From Saprospiraceae bacterium (GTDB taxonomy: Bacteria; Bacteroidota; Bacteroidia; Chitinophagales; Saprospiraceae), in NCBI GenBank assembly GCA_014379065.1, contig JACMMM010000417.1:1-23209 (forward strand): 23,209 nt of DNA, written 5' to 3'. Below are positions 17,101 through 23,209 of this stretch, in pieces. The notes under the pieces are model-generated. The model worked only from the letters and a program-made list of their open reading frames with translations. It was not told where the DNA came from and searched no databases. Both the position numbers and the translations under genes were made by a program. The stretch's first letter is position 1; each line of letters begins with the position of its first letter.

Positions 17101-17750
17101 AATGTTTTGAGTTTAACCGGATCCAGCTCTTGGCCACGTTCTTCGGCTGCTGGCGCGTACCGCTCTCCTTGGTTACCAAACCAAACGTTGCCATCGGGCG
17201 CCATTCCTGTTTGGAAGCCACCCTGCCCTTGGTCTGGAGCGTCAGCGTGGTCGTAAGCGATATACAAGCTGTTTTGATTCCCTGGAAACAAAGGTTTCAG
17301 CATGGCAGAAGCAAAATCAGGCTGCATTACCAGTGCTCGAAAGCCCCGTAGCGTAGTACTGAACCGCAGCGTACGTCTTGAATCTGTCAACGAAATCCCT
17401 GCGTAGGTACGGATGTACGGGCAAGCGGCGGCCATTTCGGGATCCAACATGGCGACGCGCCACACAGAGAATGCTTCGATTTTTCCATTGCCCATCGGGA
17501 CGCTTATTACGCACTTGCTCTGGGCGGCTAAAGGCATGAATTCCCAGGGGGCAGATTCAAGCGCGGCCCTTATGCCCACTTCATCCAATTGGTAAGCGTC
17601 AAATTTCTTGGGCAGCATGGTTGGCGCGATGCCTTCTGCGAGCGCTATTTTTTCTGTGGATACAGCGCTGAAAAACGAAGTGTTTTGTGCCTGAATGGCA
17701 TTTGCAAACAATAGGCAGAGCAGGAAGGAGCAGTAGTTTTTTATAGACAT
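14118..17750 (-). CDS. T9SS-secreted reprolysin-like metalloprotease with altered zinc motif
   Basis: The protein has 1210 residues. The signal peptide is about 1-22 (A-I-Q-A-Q). A reprolysin-like (M12B type) domain lies at about 215-425: the zinc motif region reads Q353-E-V-G-H357-Q-L-G-G-G-H363, with Met391 in I-M-S-Y-A-G as the Met-turn. In active relatives the first position is His, so one zinc ligand is replaced by Gln (codon CAG). Following parts are a PKD/cadherin-like region (about 432-540), beta-sandwich modules including an FN3-like one (about 775-860), a P/Homo B-type domain (about 873-1003), a CSPG/cadherin-like repeat (about 1005-1115) and a T9SS sorting domain (about 1128-1210, F-P-N-P start). 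The product is a large exported protein, either a protease with reduced or altered metal binding or a non-catalytic binding protein. A -7-like CAATTTTG lies at 17794-17787. Confidence 0.88.
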   Translation of the reverse strand: MSIKNYCSFLLCLLFANAIQAQNTSFFSAVSTEKIALAEGIAPTMLPKKFDAYQLDEVGIRAALESAPWEFMPLAAQSKCVISVPMGNGKIEAFSVWRVAMLDPEMAAACPYIRTYAGISLTDSRRTLRFSTTLRGFRALVMQPDFASAMLKPLFPGNQNSLYIAYDHADAPDQGQGGFQTGMAPDGNVWFGNQGERYAPAAEERGQELDPVKLKTFRFCVAAVGEFTQDHGGTKPLALSAVTEYTNMVSAVFERDIDIRLQLTFGTQYVMFTDPATDPYPILENGACMAMNPEVLNQYTNVNSYDVGHVFIRGGGGVAGGNACFDGKGRGCSAGMLSGPSDYGDFFLYVVGQEVGHQLGGGHTWNFCDAPGNGQRAAGTAFEPGSGTTIMSYAGCNPGLVQAIADLYYHAGSIEEIKNFAIFATCGTLTETTNHAPTVTLAYPDNFSIPISTPFELNGSASDPDGDALSYSWEGIDAGPETPLGAPEGNAAIFRSWPAVDVTNRYFPRLNTILANGFYNAEQLPTYTRDLTFRFTARDNKPNGGGVTWADVAFKSTGAAGPFLVVSPNSASAIWRVGELTQVLWDVANTNASPVNCQKVNIRLSTDGGQTYPIMLAQNTENDGSQYVLVPNNLTSTARARVEAADNVFFDLSNANFKIQNPVQPSLTLGLSADESTICLPDNFSTVVNTASVLGYNTPVALDLLGSLPPGATASFSATNLNPGESSTLSVNLQSVAVEGDFNFTVRAISGTDTMLRPVTLHLRRNDFTGFALQTPLDGSTNLGLAQTLHWGKGLDADNYDVQFSDSPSFTTILASSSNTTLDSLKINFLLEKGKAYFWRVRPRNECGVHPWLEPYFFSTYAENCLSFTANDLPKNFSTNGTPTIESNITVVQGGNISDIVVSNIGGYHEIFKELEAHLISPQGTDILLWKDKCGSINGSFNLGFSDASPSNFACPPNNGTIYKPQSPLAPLLGQNSAGIWILRVKDKVQGAGGTLSNFQLQFCQSINVQPPYLVNNIVMPLPTGANRAITPDFLLVEDPNNSHGQLTFTVVSVPQHGNIAKDGVGELKAGDQFTQADIDAGVIRFFDYGFSTDPDGFRFVVSDGEGGFLGTPMFVAQPFVGTQNIDFKAIDFSIFPNPAGSSVWVAFGQALESAARVSLFNMAGQLVRTENMSTGQERSQIDLAQLPKGIYVVRVETEAGAGVRKLVVE

Positions 17751-17802
17751 GAGTTTAACGGTTGACTATTAAATGTTGGTTTTGTGCAAAATTGGGCGCT
17801 AT

Positions 17803-17917
17803 CCCAGACTACTGGACATTTTGACATTGGACGTTAGACACGATTCAGCAAGTGCATGATTGTCAAGTTTTTAGAGCGCAAGTCCAATGTCCAATGTCAA
17901 AATGTCCAGTAGTCTGG
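17803..17917. mobile_element. Candidate 115-bp miniature inverted-repeat element with 6-bp flanking duplication
   Basis: Arms 17804-17832 and 17889-17917 are perfectly complementary over 29 bp, separated by 56 bp. The sequence CGCTAT flanks both ends (17797-17802 and 17918-17923), as a target duplication would. The right copy contains the stop codon of the adhesin-like gene (minus strand, 17922-17920). The inside has no coding capacity. Alternatively it is a large transcribed hairpin between two co-directional genes. Part of the right arm is preceded by a tandem GTCCAAT GTCCAAT. Confidence 0.6.
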
Positions 17918-17919
17918 CG

Positions 17920-20766
17920 CTATTCTTTTAGCAATTTCCGCGTCAAGGTTTTCCCTTCAGCGGATAATTTAACGAGGTAAAGCCCGCTGGGGAAACTTCC
18001 TAAATCAAAGGATTGTGAAAGTTGGTCTGTTTTGTTGGCTGAAATATACCACACGCGCTGGCCGAGCGGGTTCAGAATTTCGATTTGTGCGTCCAACAAA
18101 CGACCAAAGGTAGCTTGGAAGGTTGCAACGCCACTTGTGGGGTTGGGGTACAAGGAGATTTTGGCAAAATCGCCCAAATCAGCGGCGGAAGAACTGCCGA
18201 GACTGATGCTGAGCGCATCGGTACAGCCATGAGCATCGGTGACCGTAACGGTGTAATTCCCGGCAGCAAGGTCGGTGGCTGTTTGTTCAGTGCTTCCATC
18301 GCTCCATTCATATTGATAGGGCGGGTTGCCGATGCCGACTTGGGCGGTAGCCGCCCCGTCGCTGAGGCCGGGCGTAGCAGGCGTTAGTCCGGCGGTCAAA
18401 TCCATGTCCGCCGGACAAGAAAGGAGGTTGATGTTGTCAAGATCCACCCAGAAATCGCCTGCCCCCCAAATCCCGTGGAAGCGAATTTTGATGGCTTGAC
18501 CTGCATAAGCATCCAGACTGATTTTTCGTGTCCGCATAGCCACCGTGGGACTGTGGTTGAGCCCGCTTATCGTAAATACAGTTTGATACGTATCGCCGCA
18601 ATCGGTCGAAACCTGGATTTCTATTTTGCTGCCTTGTAAAATCGTGGGTGTTTGGCCTTGGTTAGCGAAGTTTGTGATACGGTAGGTAAATCTCAGCGAA
18701 TCGCCCTGGCTGATGTTGCCCATGCGCGGCATATCGGCGGTGAATTCCGTATTCCCGCTGTAAAGGTTGAAAGCCAGCACTTTGGATATATTATTGTGTT
18801 GGTCTGTCACCGAAAACCCGAACGTAGGGTCATAAGTCCAATCGGTCGGAGGCAAGGTGTAGGCTTCGAAGTTTTCCTGGAACGGTACTGGCTTGGGCTG
18901 GTGGTCAATGAAATAGGTCACGGTGTCGTTGCTGGTCGCTTGATCACCATTCAGGGCTGTCCAACACTTGATTTCAAAAGCCCCATCGCGGCTGTCGAAG
19001 GGTACGCTAAAAGTGTGCGTAATCCCTTGATCCGTAGCGACACTACCGGCAATGTTTTGAATCACGGGGGTGCCGCCATTAATACTGTACGCCACTTTAA
19101 CGCCTGACTGGGCTTGGTTGCCGAAATTGGTAAACGAGAAGATGATTTGATCGGTGGGAAGGCCACATTCCTCCGTTTCGCCCAGCGTGTAAACGCTCAA
19201 TCCGGCGAGATCTTTGGCAAATGACTTGAAAATGCGCACGTCGTCAATGCCTACACCGCCACTGGAAAAGAAAGGCACCGTGGCCACCACAAAACGCAGG
19301 TGCACTTCGCTTTCGCCTGCCGAATTTGGCAGAGCATGTCGTGCTGTAACCCAGCCGTTGCTCCGGCCCGACCATCCTTCACCAAGGCCCAAGAATTGGT
19401 TTTCATCTTTGTACCAGTTTTTTCCTTCACCTATTTCGCCTATTTTCTCCCAGTTTTGGCCGCCATCCAAGGACATTTCGAGCCAAGCCAGGTCATAGGT
19501 TGATTGCAATTCGTGAATCAAGGAAAATTCTATCGCGGGGTCTGCTGTCAGATCTGAAAAATCAAAACAAGGCGATTCCAGGTAGGAAAATTCGGAAAGG
19601 TTGACAGAGCCAGTAAGATTGGTCACCCAAGCGTTTTGCCCACTGGCTGCTGCGGGGATGGAAGGTTTGTTGGGTGTGCCAAATTGCCAGGAAGGTTTTT
19701 GCCCGCCTGGCGTCCAGCCGCCGTCCCATACCTCAAATTGCTGCACATAGTTGGGTTTCAAACGGTTGTTGACGTAGTATGTAAAGGTGTCGTTCAGAAT
19801 ATCTTCATCGCCAGTCAGTTCGGTAAAAACATCAATTCGGTATTCGCCGGGCGCGGAAAAATCAGTGAGCGTTTCAAATGCAATGACAGTGCTGCTGTCT
19901 TTGCCCAAAATGCCCGTGTAAAACCCATCAGCGGGCGGCACCACGGGAGCATCTGTGCCGTTCACGGAATAGCGGAACTTGAAGAGGGACTGGGGCGCGG
20001 CACCGTAGTTTGCCAAGATAACTTTCACAGAATCATAGCCCAAGTCGCAGCTGTTGACAGGTGCGATCACGTCGGCTATACCCACGTCGTTGGTCCAATA
20101 AGTCTGGAAGGAAATGGGGCCTACTATTTCAGAATACCCGCCTGCCACATCACAGTATTGCTGAACGTACGCGTCATACCAAGTCTTTTTTTGGAGGCCC
20201 GGAATGGTTATTTTGGGTAACAATACGTCGAGTGTGTCGCCTTGCCCGGCGCTGGGAGAAAAGCCTTGCAGCCCATAGATTACCCGCCAACTGACAGGGG
20301 GAGTAGTGCCGCCATTGTTGGGTTGCCAGCGCAGTTTGGCTCGATTGTCCCATACGTTTTCTACTGCAAAGGCAAGGGGTTTGCCGCAAGTAATACAATT
20401 GCCTACGCCAAAGAAAAGGTTACCTGTAGCCGGGGCAGCGCTTTCGAAAAGCAAGCTCCCAGTGTTGTCGTAAATTTTGAACGAAACTTCCCCGGGATAA
20501 TTCCCTGCTACATAGGAAAGGGTCAGGGGCGCCCCGTCCATTATCATAAACGTGAGGGTGCTGTCCATACCATTGTCGGTCGTGTCGTTCAAGGTATAGG
20601 CAACTGGATTGCCGCCACTGTTGATTGTAAGTATACCACCATTCCATCCATCGCCAAAGTTATCGTGCATTACGAGTGTGTAAAGGCATTGGGATTGCGC
20701 CGAAAAAGCGAGCAGGGAAAAAAAGACGAGCGGAAATATCTGTGTCCGTAGCGTTTGAAAGTTCAT
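17920..20766 (-). CDS. T9SS-secreted multidomain adhesin-like protein
   Basis: The protein has 948 residues from the ATG at 20766; an in-frame upstream start at 20820 would add 18 residues before the signal peptide and overlap the promoter. The signal peptide is about 1-25 (F-S-A-Q-S-Q). Modules in order: an N-terminal D-N-F-G-D-G-W-N-G domain (27-124), an FN3-like domain (about 128-222), CARDB-like beta repeats (about 225-345 and 520-610), a MAM-like jelly roll (about 385-512, ending G-V-G-I-D-D-V-R-I-F), a second jelly roll (about 665-783, ending W-V-D-L-D-N-I-N-L-L), a SprB-type repeat (about 785-858, Y-E-W-S-D-G-S-T) and a T9SS sorting domain (about 868-948, L-Y-P-N-P-T-S-G). No catalytic residues were recognised. 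It is probably surface-bound, perhaps in adhesion or gliding-related functions. The gene after it in the same direction encodes the metalloprotease-like T9SS protein. Confidence 0.88.
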   Translation of the reverse strand: MNFQTLRTQIFPLVFFSLLAFSAQSQCLYTLVMHDNFGDGWNGGILTINSGGNPVAYTLNDTTDNGMDSTLTFMIMDGAPLTLSYVAGNYPGEVSFKIYDNTGSLLFESAAPATGNLFFGVGNCITCGKPLAFAVENVWDNRAKLRWQPNNGGTTPPVSWRVIYGLQGFSPSAGQGDTLDVLLPKITIPGLQKKTWYDAYVQQYCDVAGGYSEIVGPISFQTYWTNDVGIADVIAPVNSCDLGYDSVKVILANYGAAPQSLFKFRYSVNGTDAPVVPPADGFYTGILGKDSSTVIAFETLTDFSAPGEYRIDVFTELTGDEDILNDTFTYYVNNRLKPNYVQQFEVWDGGWTPGGQKPSWQFGTPNKPSIPAAASGQNAWVTNLTGSVNLSEFSYLESPCFDFSDLTADPAIEFSLIHELQSTYDLAWLEMSLDGGQNWEKIGEIGEGKNWYKDENQFLGLGEGWSGRSNGWVTARHALPNSAGESEVHLRFVVATVPFFSSGGVGIDDVRIFKSFAKDLAGLSVYTLGETEECGLPTDQIIFSFTNFGNQAQSGVKVAYSINGGTPVIQNIAGSVATDQGITHTFSVPFDSRDGAFEIKCWTALNGDQATSNDTVTYFIDHQPKPVPFQENFEAYTLPPTDWTYDPTFGFSVTDQHNNISKVLAFNLYSGNTEFTADMPRMGNISQGDSLRFTYRITNFANQGQTPTILQGSKIEIQVSTDCGDTYQTVFTISGLNHSPTVAMRTRKISLDAYAGQAIKIRFHGIWGAGDFWVDLDNINLLSCPADMDLTAGLTPATPGLSDGAATAQVGIGNPPYQYEWSDGSTEQTATDLAAGNYTVTVTDAHGCTDALSISLGSSSAADLGDFAKISLYPNPTSGVATFQATFGRLLDAQIEILNPLGQRVWYISANKTDQLSQSFDLGSFPSGLYLVKLSAEGKTLTRKLLKE

Positions 20767-20800
20767 GGTGCAGCCTGTTGTTGAATCTTGAAAGCGAAAC

Positions 20801-20808
20801 CAAAGGTA
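20801..20808 (-). promoter_or_regulatory. Predicted -7 box of the adhesin-like gene
   Basis: The minus strand reads TACCTTTG, an exact TAnnTTTG match, with a T-rich GTTT 19 bp upstream. Transcription would start near 20795, about 28 nt before the ATG at 20766. Confidence 0.55.
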
Positions 20809-20867
20809 GGCCAAGACCAAGATTTGGAAACAGGTAAGTTGGGTTCGGCAAGTTTTGGCAAAAAAAG

Positions 20868-20906
20868 GCGAGAAGTGACACTTTTTGAAAAAGTGTCACT
20901 TCTCGC
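20868..20906. repeat. Perfect 19-bp palindrome in the divergent promoter region
   Basis: Arms 20868-20886 and 20888-20906 are perfectly complementary around a single central G. It lies between the leftward adhesin-like gene promoter (20801-20808) and the rightward ftsX promoter (20916-20923), so it is not at the end of any gene. Its right arm covers the expected -33 position of the ftsX promoter. It could be an operator, a cruciform or a REP-like element. Confidence 0.88.
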
Positions 20907-20915
20907 AACCTTCCT

Positions 20916-20923
20916 TACCTTTG
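20916..20923 (+). promoter_or_regulatory. Predicted -7 box of ftsX
   Basis: TACCTTTG is an exact TAnnTTTG match. No TTTG is found 19-21 bp upstream, where the palindrome arm lies. Transcription would start near 20929, about 30 nt before the ATG at 20960. Confidence 0.5.
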
Positions 20924-20959
20924 CGCCCTCTTTGACCCAACCGATTTTTGCCTACTACC

Positions 20960-21814
20960 ATGCCGCGCACCAGACCGAATTATCTATACGCCATTGCCAG
21001 CGTTGCGCTGGTGCTATTTGTGTTGGGCTTTTTTGCGCTCATGGCCATGCACGGGCAGAAATTGGTGACCATGTTCAAAGAAAAAGTAGACCTATGGCTG
21101 GAGTTGAAGCCCGGCCTCTCTGAGGCCGATGTGGCAAGGTTGGTGACCATGGTGCGCCAACAACCCTTCGTGAAAAAAGAAAGCGTCACTTTCATCACCC
21201 GCGAACAAGCCGCCGCCACCATGCGCGAAGACCTTGGCGACGAAAGTATGCTCGAAGATATGCCCGACCTGATGCGCGACGTGGTGCGCTTCAACGTGAA
21301 AGCCGAATACCTCGAGGACCAAAGGCTCGTAGATTGGCGCGAAACCCTCCGCCAAGATACGCTGGTCAGCGATCTGTATTTTGAAGCGGCCAACACAAGC
21401 AATGTGGGCAACAACATCCGCAGCCTTGGAATCATAACCTTTGCTTTAGGGGTTTTCCTCATCTTTGCGGCTATTGCGCTCATTCACAACACCATTCGGC
21501 TGGCCTTGTATTCCAACCGTTTTATCATCAAGAATCAGGAACTGGTGGGAGCGTCTTGGGAATTTATCAGTCGCCCCTACATTCGCCGGGGTATCGTGAA
21601 CGGCCTATGGAGTGCCTCCATTGCCATTGTAGCGCTCTCCGTCACACTGTGGTGGCTTCGACAAGTGATGCCAGATTTGGAGCAATTGCAAGACATGAAC
21701 GCAGTATTACTCGTATTTTCCGGCCTCGCGCTTTTGGGGGTTCTGATTTCGGGTTCGAGCACCTGGTGGGTGGTGAACAAGTTTTTGAGGATGAAATTGG
21801 ATGACCTATATTGA
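20960..21814 (+). CDS. ftsX: Cell division protein FtsX
   Basis: The protein has 284 residues from the ATG at 20960; a TTG 12 bp earlier is in frame but unlikely. It has FtsX topology: membrane segment about 10-30, an extracytoplasmic domain about 35-150, then three segments at about 157-178, 212-233 and 247-272. The cytoplasmic loop has K-N-Q-E-L-V-G-A-S (191-199), the FtsX/permease motif that contacts the ATPase. With FtsE, FtsX activates peptidoglycan hydrolases at the division septum. FtsE is not in the window, as is common in Bacteroidota. The gene starts the ftsX - DUF3098 - uppP cluster and is followed by a hairpin. Confidence 0.92.
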   Translation: MPRTRPNYLYAIASVALVLFVLGFFALMAMHGQKLVTMFKEKVDLWLELKPGLSEADVARLVTMVRQQPFVKKESVTFITREQAAATMREDLGDESMLEDMPDLMRDVVRFNVKAEYLEDQRLVDWRETLRQDTLVSDLYFEAANTSNVGNNIRSLGIITFALGVFLIFAAIALIHNTIRLALYSNRFIIKNQELVGASWEFISRPYIRRGIVNGLWSASIAIVALSVTLWWLRQVMPDLEQLQDMNAVLLVFSGLALLGVLISGSSTWWVVNKFLRMKLDDLY

Positions 21815-21820
21815 TCTCGT

Positions 21821-21854
21821 AGACCTCGTAGGTTTCAAAAAACCTACGAGGTCT
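21821..21854. repeat. 15-bp palindrome after ftsX, AACCTCGTAGGTT family
   Basis: Arms 21821-21835 and 21840-21854 are perfectly complementary around a 4-nt loop, 7 bp after the ftsX stop. A short T-run (CTTTTGG) follows, so it could terminate or attenuate transcription between ftsX and DUF3098. It shares its core with the element at 13993-14025. Confidence 0.8.
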
Positions 21855-21941
21855 TTTGGAAGAATATCAACAAATTAACCACATTTTTACCATCTATAGC
21901 TTAAGCTTCGGCGGGTAAAAAATCGACCACATTCCAATAAC

Positions 21942-22292
21942 ATGGCAAAGCAACAACAACGCCCCGCTCCGCAACCACAACAAAGAAAAACGGCCCCTGC
22001 ACCGGTACGCCGCCCCGCTGAGAAGAAAGAGAGCATCTTCTCCGCTGGCAGCAACGAACTCATTTTTGGTCGCCAGAACTTTATCCTGATGGGCATCGGT
22101 CTCGCGCTGGTGTTGATCGGCTTGGCCACCATGTCAGGCGGCGCCATGCCTGATCCGAACAAGTGGGAGCCAGAGCGCATTTACAGTTTTACGCGCATTA
22201 CCCTTGCCCCCATTATCATGGTGGCAGGTTTTGTGACGGTAGCCGTGGGTATTTTCAAACGGACACCTGTTGCCAATAATTCCGAAGCATGA
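21942..22292 (+). CDS. DUF3098 membrane protein
   Basis: The protein has 116 residues. A Gln/Pro/Lys-rich disordered N-terminus (1-30) is followed by two membrane helices (about 46-66 and 85-105), separated by a short loop with P-D-P-N-K-W-E. This pattern is that of DUF3098, a family found in Bacteroidota between ftsX and uppP; its function is unknown. Its stop overlaps the uppP start by 4 bp (ATGA at 22289-22292), which indicates translational coupling. A role in division or wall-precursor supply is a guess from position. Confidence 0.9.
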   Translation: MAKQQQRPAPQPQQRKTAPAPVRRPAEKKESIFSAGSNELIFGRQNFILMGIGLALVLIGLATMSGGAMPDPNKWEPERIYSFTRITLAPIIMVAGFVTVAVGIFKRTPVANNSEA

Positions 22293-23107
22293 CCCTGTTG
22301 GAAGCCATAGTACTAGCCATCATAGAGGGGCTGACGGAGTTTTTGCCGGTGTCGTCCACAGGGCACATGATCATTGGCTCTTCAGCGATGGGCATTGCCT
22401 CAGAGCCTTTTGTCAAGCTGTTCACTGTGGCCATCCAATTCGGGGCCATCTTGTCGGTGCTGGTGTTGTATTGGCGGCGGTTTTTTCAAAGCATCGGGTT
22501 CTATATCAAACTTTTGGTAGCCTTTTTGCCAGCCGTGTTTTTTGGGCTTTTGTTCAAAAAACAGATTGATGCGCTACTCGAAAACATCGTCGTCGTAGCG
22601 ATTGCACTCATCGTCGGTGGGATAATTTTCATCCTGCTCGACAATTTTTTCAAACGCCAACAGATGCGCGAAACCTCTGTGGAGCAAGACGTTACACTGC
22701 CTCGGGCCCTGCGCATCGGCTTTTTTCAGGTCATCTCGATGATCCCGGGGGTGAGCCGCTCGGCAGCTACTATTTTCGGCGGACTGGCAAACGGGCTTTC
22801 ACCGACCACCGCGGCGGAGTTTTCGTTTTTCCTGGCTGTTCCCACCATGTTTGCCGCCACTTGCAAATCGCTCTGGGATTTTATCAAAGATGGAGGCGGC
22901 ACGTTTTCAAGCCACGATATGATGATGCTCGGGGTGGGCAACGTCGTGGCCTTTTTGGTGGCAATGGCTGCTATTAAATATTTCATCCAATTCCTCACCA
23001 AGCATGGGTTTAAGTGGTTTGGCTGGTATCGAATCGTAGTGGGGGTTGCTATTTTGATTTTGTGGAAATTTGGATACTTCGACGGGGTGAGTGTGGGGGA
23101 TTTTTAA
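22289..23107 (+). CDS. uppP: Undecaprenyl-diphosphatase UppP (BacA)
   Basis: The protein has 272 residues and is an integral membrane enzyme that dephosphorylates undecaprenyl pyrophosphate, recycling the lipid carrier for peptidoglycan and other surface polymers; overexpression gives bacitracin resistance in other bacteria. Family motifs are E13-G-L-T-E17-F-L-P-V-S-S-T-G-H26 at the start and P153-G-V-S-R-S158 in the middle, which together form the active site. Several hydrophobic segments fill the rest. It overlaps the DUF3098 stop by 4 bp. In related genomes truB often follows; the window ends before any such gene is visible. Confidence 0.97.
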   Translation: MTLLEAIVLAIIEGLTEFLPVSSTGHMIIGSSAMGIASEPFVKLFTVAIQFGAILSVLVLYWRRFFQSIGFYIKLLVAFLPAVFFGLLFKKQIDALLENIVVVAIALIVGGIIFILLDNFFKRQQMRETSVEQDVTLPRALRIGFFQVISMIPGVSRSAATIFGGLANGLSPTTAAEFSFFLAVPTMFAATCKSLWDFIKDGGGTFSSHDMMMLGVGNVVAFLVAMAAIKYFIQFLTKHGFKWFGWYRIVVGVAILILWKFGYFDGVSVGDF

Positions 23108-23209
23108 CAAGCGAAAAACATGAGTCATCCTGATTTTTTCAGCTTTCTCTGATTTTGTTTGATTGATGATTGACGATTACATGAGTGTTGATTTTTGATG
23201 TGATGTGGG
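23108..23209. other. Intergenic tail with TGATT-word repeats, cut by the window end
   Basis: No gene was found after uppP. An ATG at 23119 opens only a 10-codon frame. From 23149 the words TGATT, TGATG and TTGAT recur many times, resembling the left half of the word-repeat elements at 8571 and 12256. Any matching right half would be outside the window. Confidence 0.35.

Noticed and set aside
23119..23151. Start of a truB-like gene after uppP
   Set aside because: The ATG opens only ten codons before a stop and no TruB sequence is visible before the window ends.

Overview
The window reads as a chromosomal segment of a Bacteroidota bacterium, most likely a Saprospiria/Chitinophagia-type lineage. 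The clues are three large exported proteins with type IX secretion (T9SS) C-terminal sorting domains, promoters of the Bacteroidota form TTTG-N19/20-TAnnTTTG, no clear Shine-Dalgarno sequences, a cysteine-poor L32 of the Bacteroidota type, and the ftsX - DUF3098 - uppP order known from this phylum. No rRNA, tRNA, CRISPR array or intact insertion sequence was seen. No gene-free stretch exceeds about 240 bp.

Layout. (1) 1-1392: the AT-richer end of what looks like a defence locus, with a TIR-domain protein cut by the window start followed 11 bp later by an AbiGi-like protein. (2) 1405-7048: a lipoprotein oligopeptidase B-like S9 peptidase, uvrA with an unusual repeat-derived N-terminal extension, and a convergent solo HigA-like regulator whose 3' end overlaps uvrA by 20 bp. 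(3) 7230-9733: a housekeeping stretch with a promoter, DUF177 (yceD-like) and rpmF, a terminator, ridA, a long inverted repeat, trpS and a terminator. (4) 9860-20766: cell-surface genes. These are a four-CHRD T9SS protein, a small cysteine-rich exported protein, an S41 (CtpA-like) protease, a 1210-residue reprolysin-like T9SS protein with a non-canonical zinc motif, and a 948-residue T9SS adhesin-like protein. (5) 20868-23107: a divergent promoter region with a perfect 19-bp palindrome, then ftsX, DUF3098 and uppP for cell division and envelope lipid-carrier recycling.

Two things stand out. The first is the TIR + AbiGi pair at the left edge, a candidate two-gene NAD-linked abortive-infection module without the usual AbiGii partner. 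The second is the density of long, near-perfect inverted repeats in the intergenic gaps (3575-3613, 8571-8639, 12256-12349, 13993-14025, 17803-17917, 20868-20906, 21821-21854). Three share an AACCTCG(T/A)AGGTT core. One looks like a small mobile element with a target duplication. Others are built from repeated 7-8 base words. A similar word-repeat block appears to have become coding sequence at the start of uvrA.
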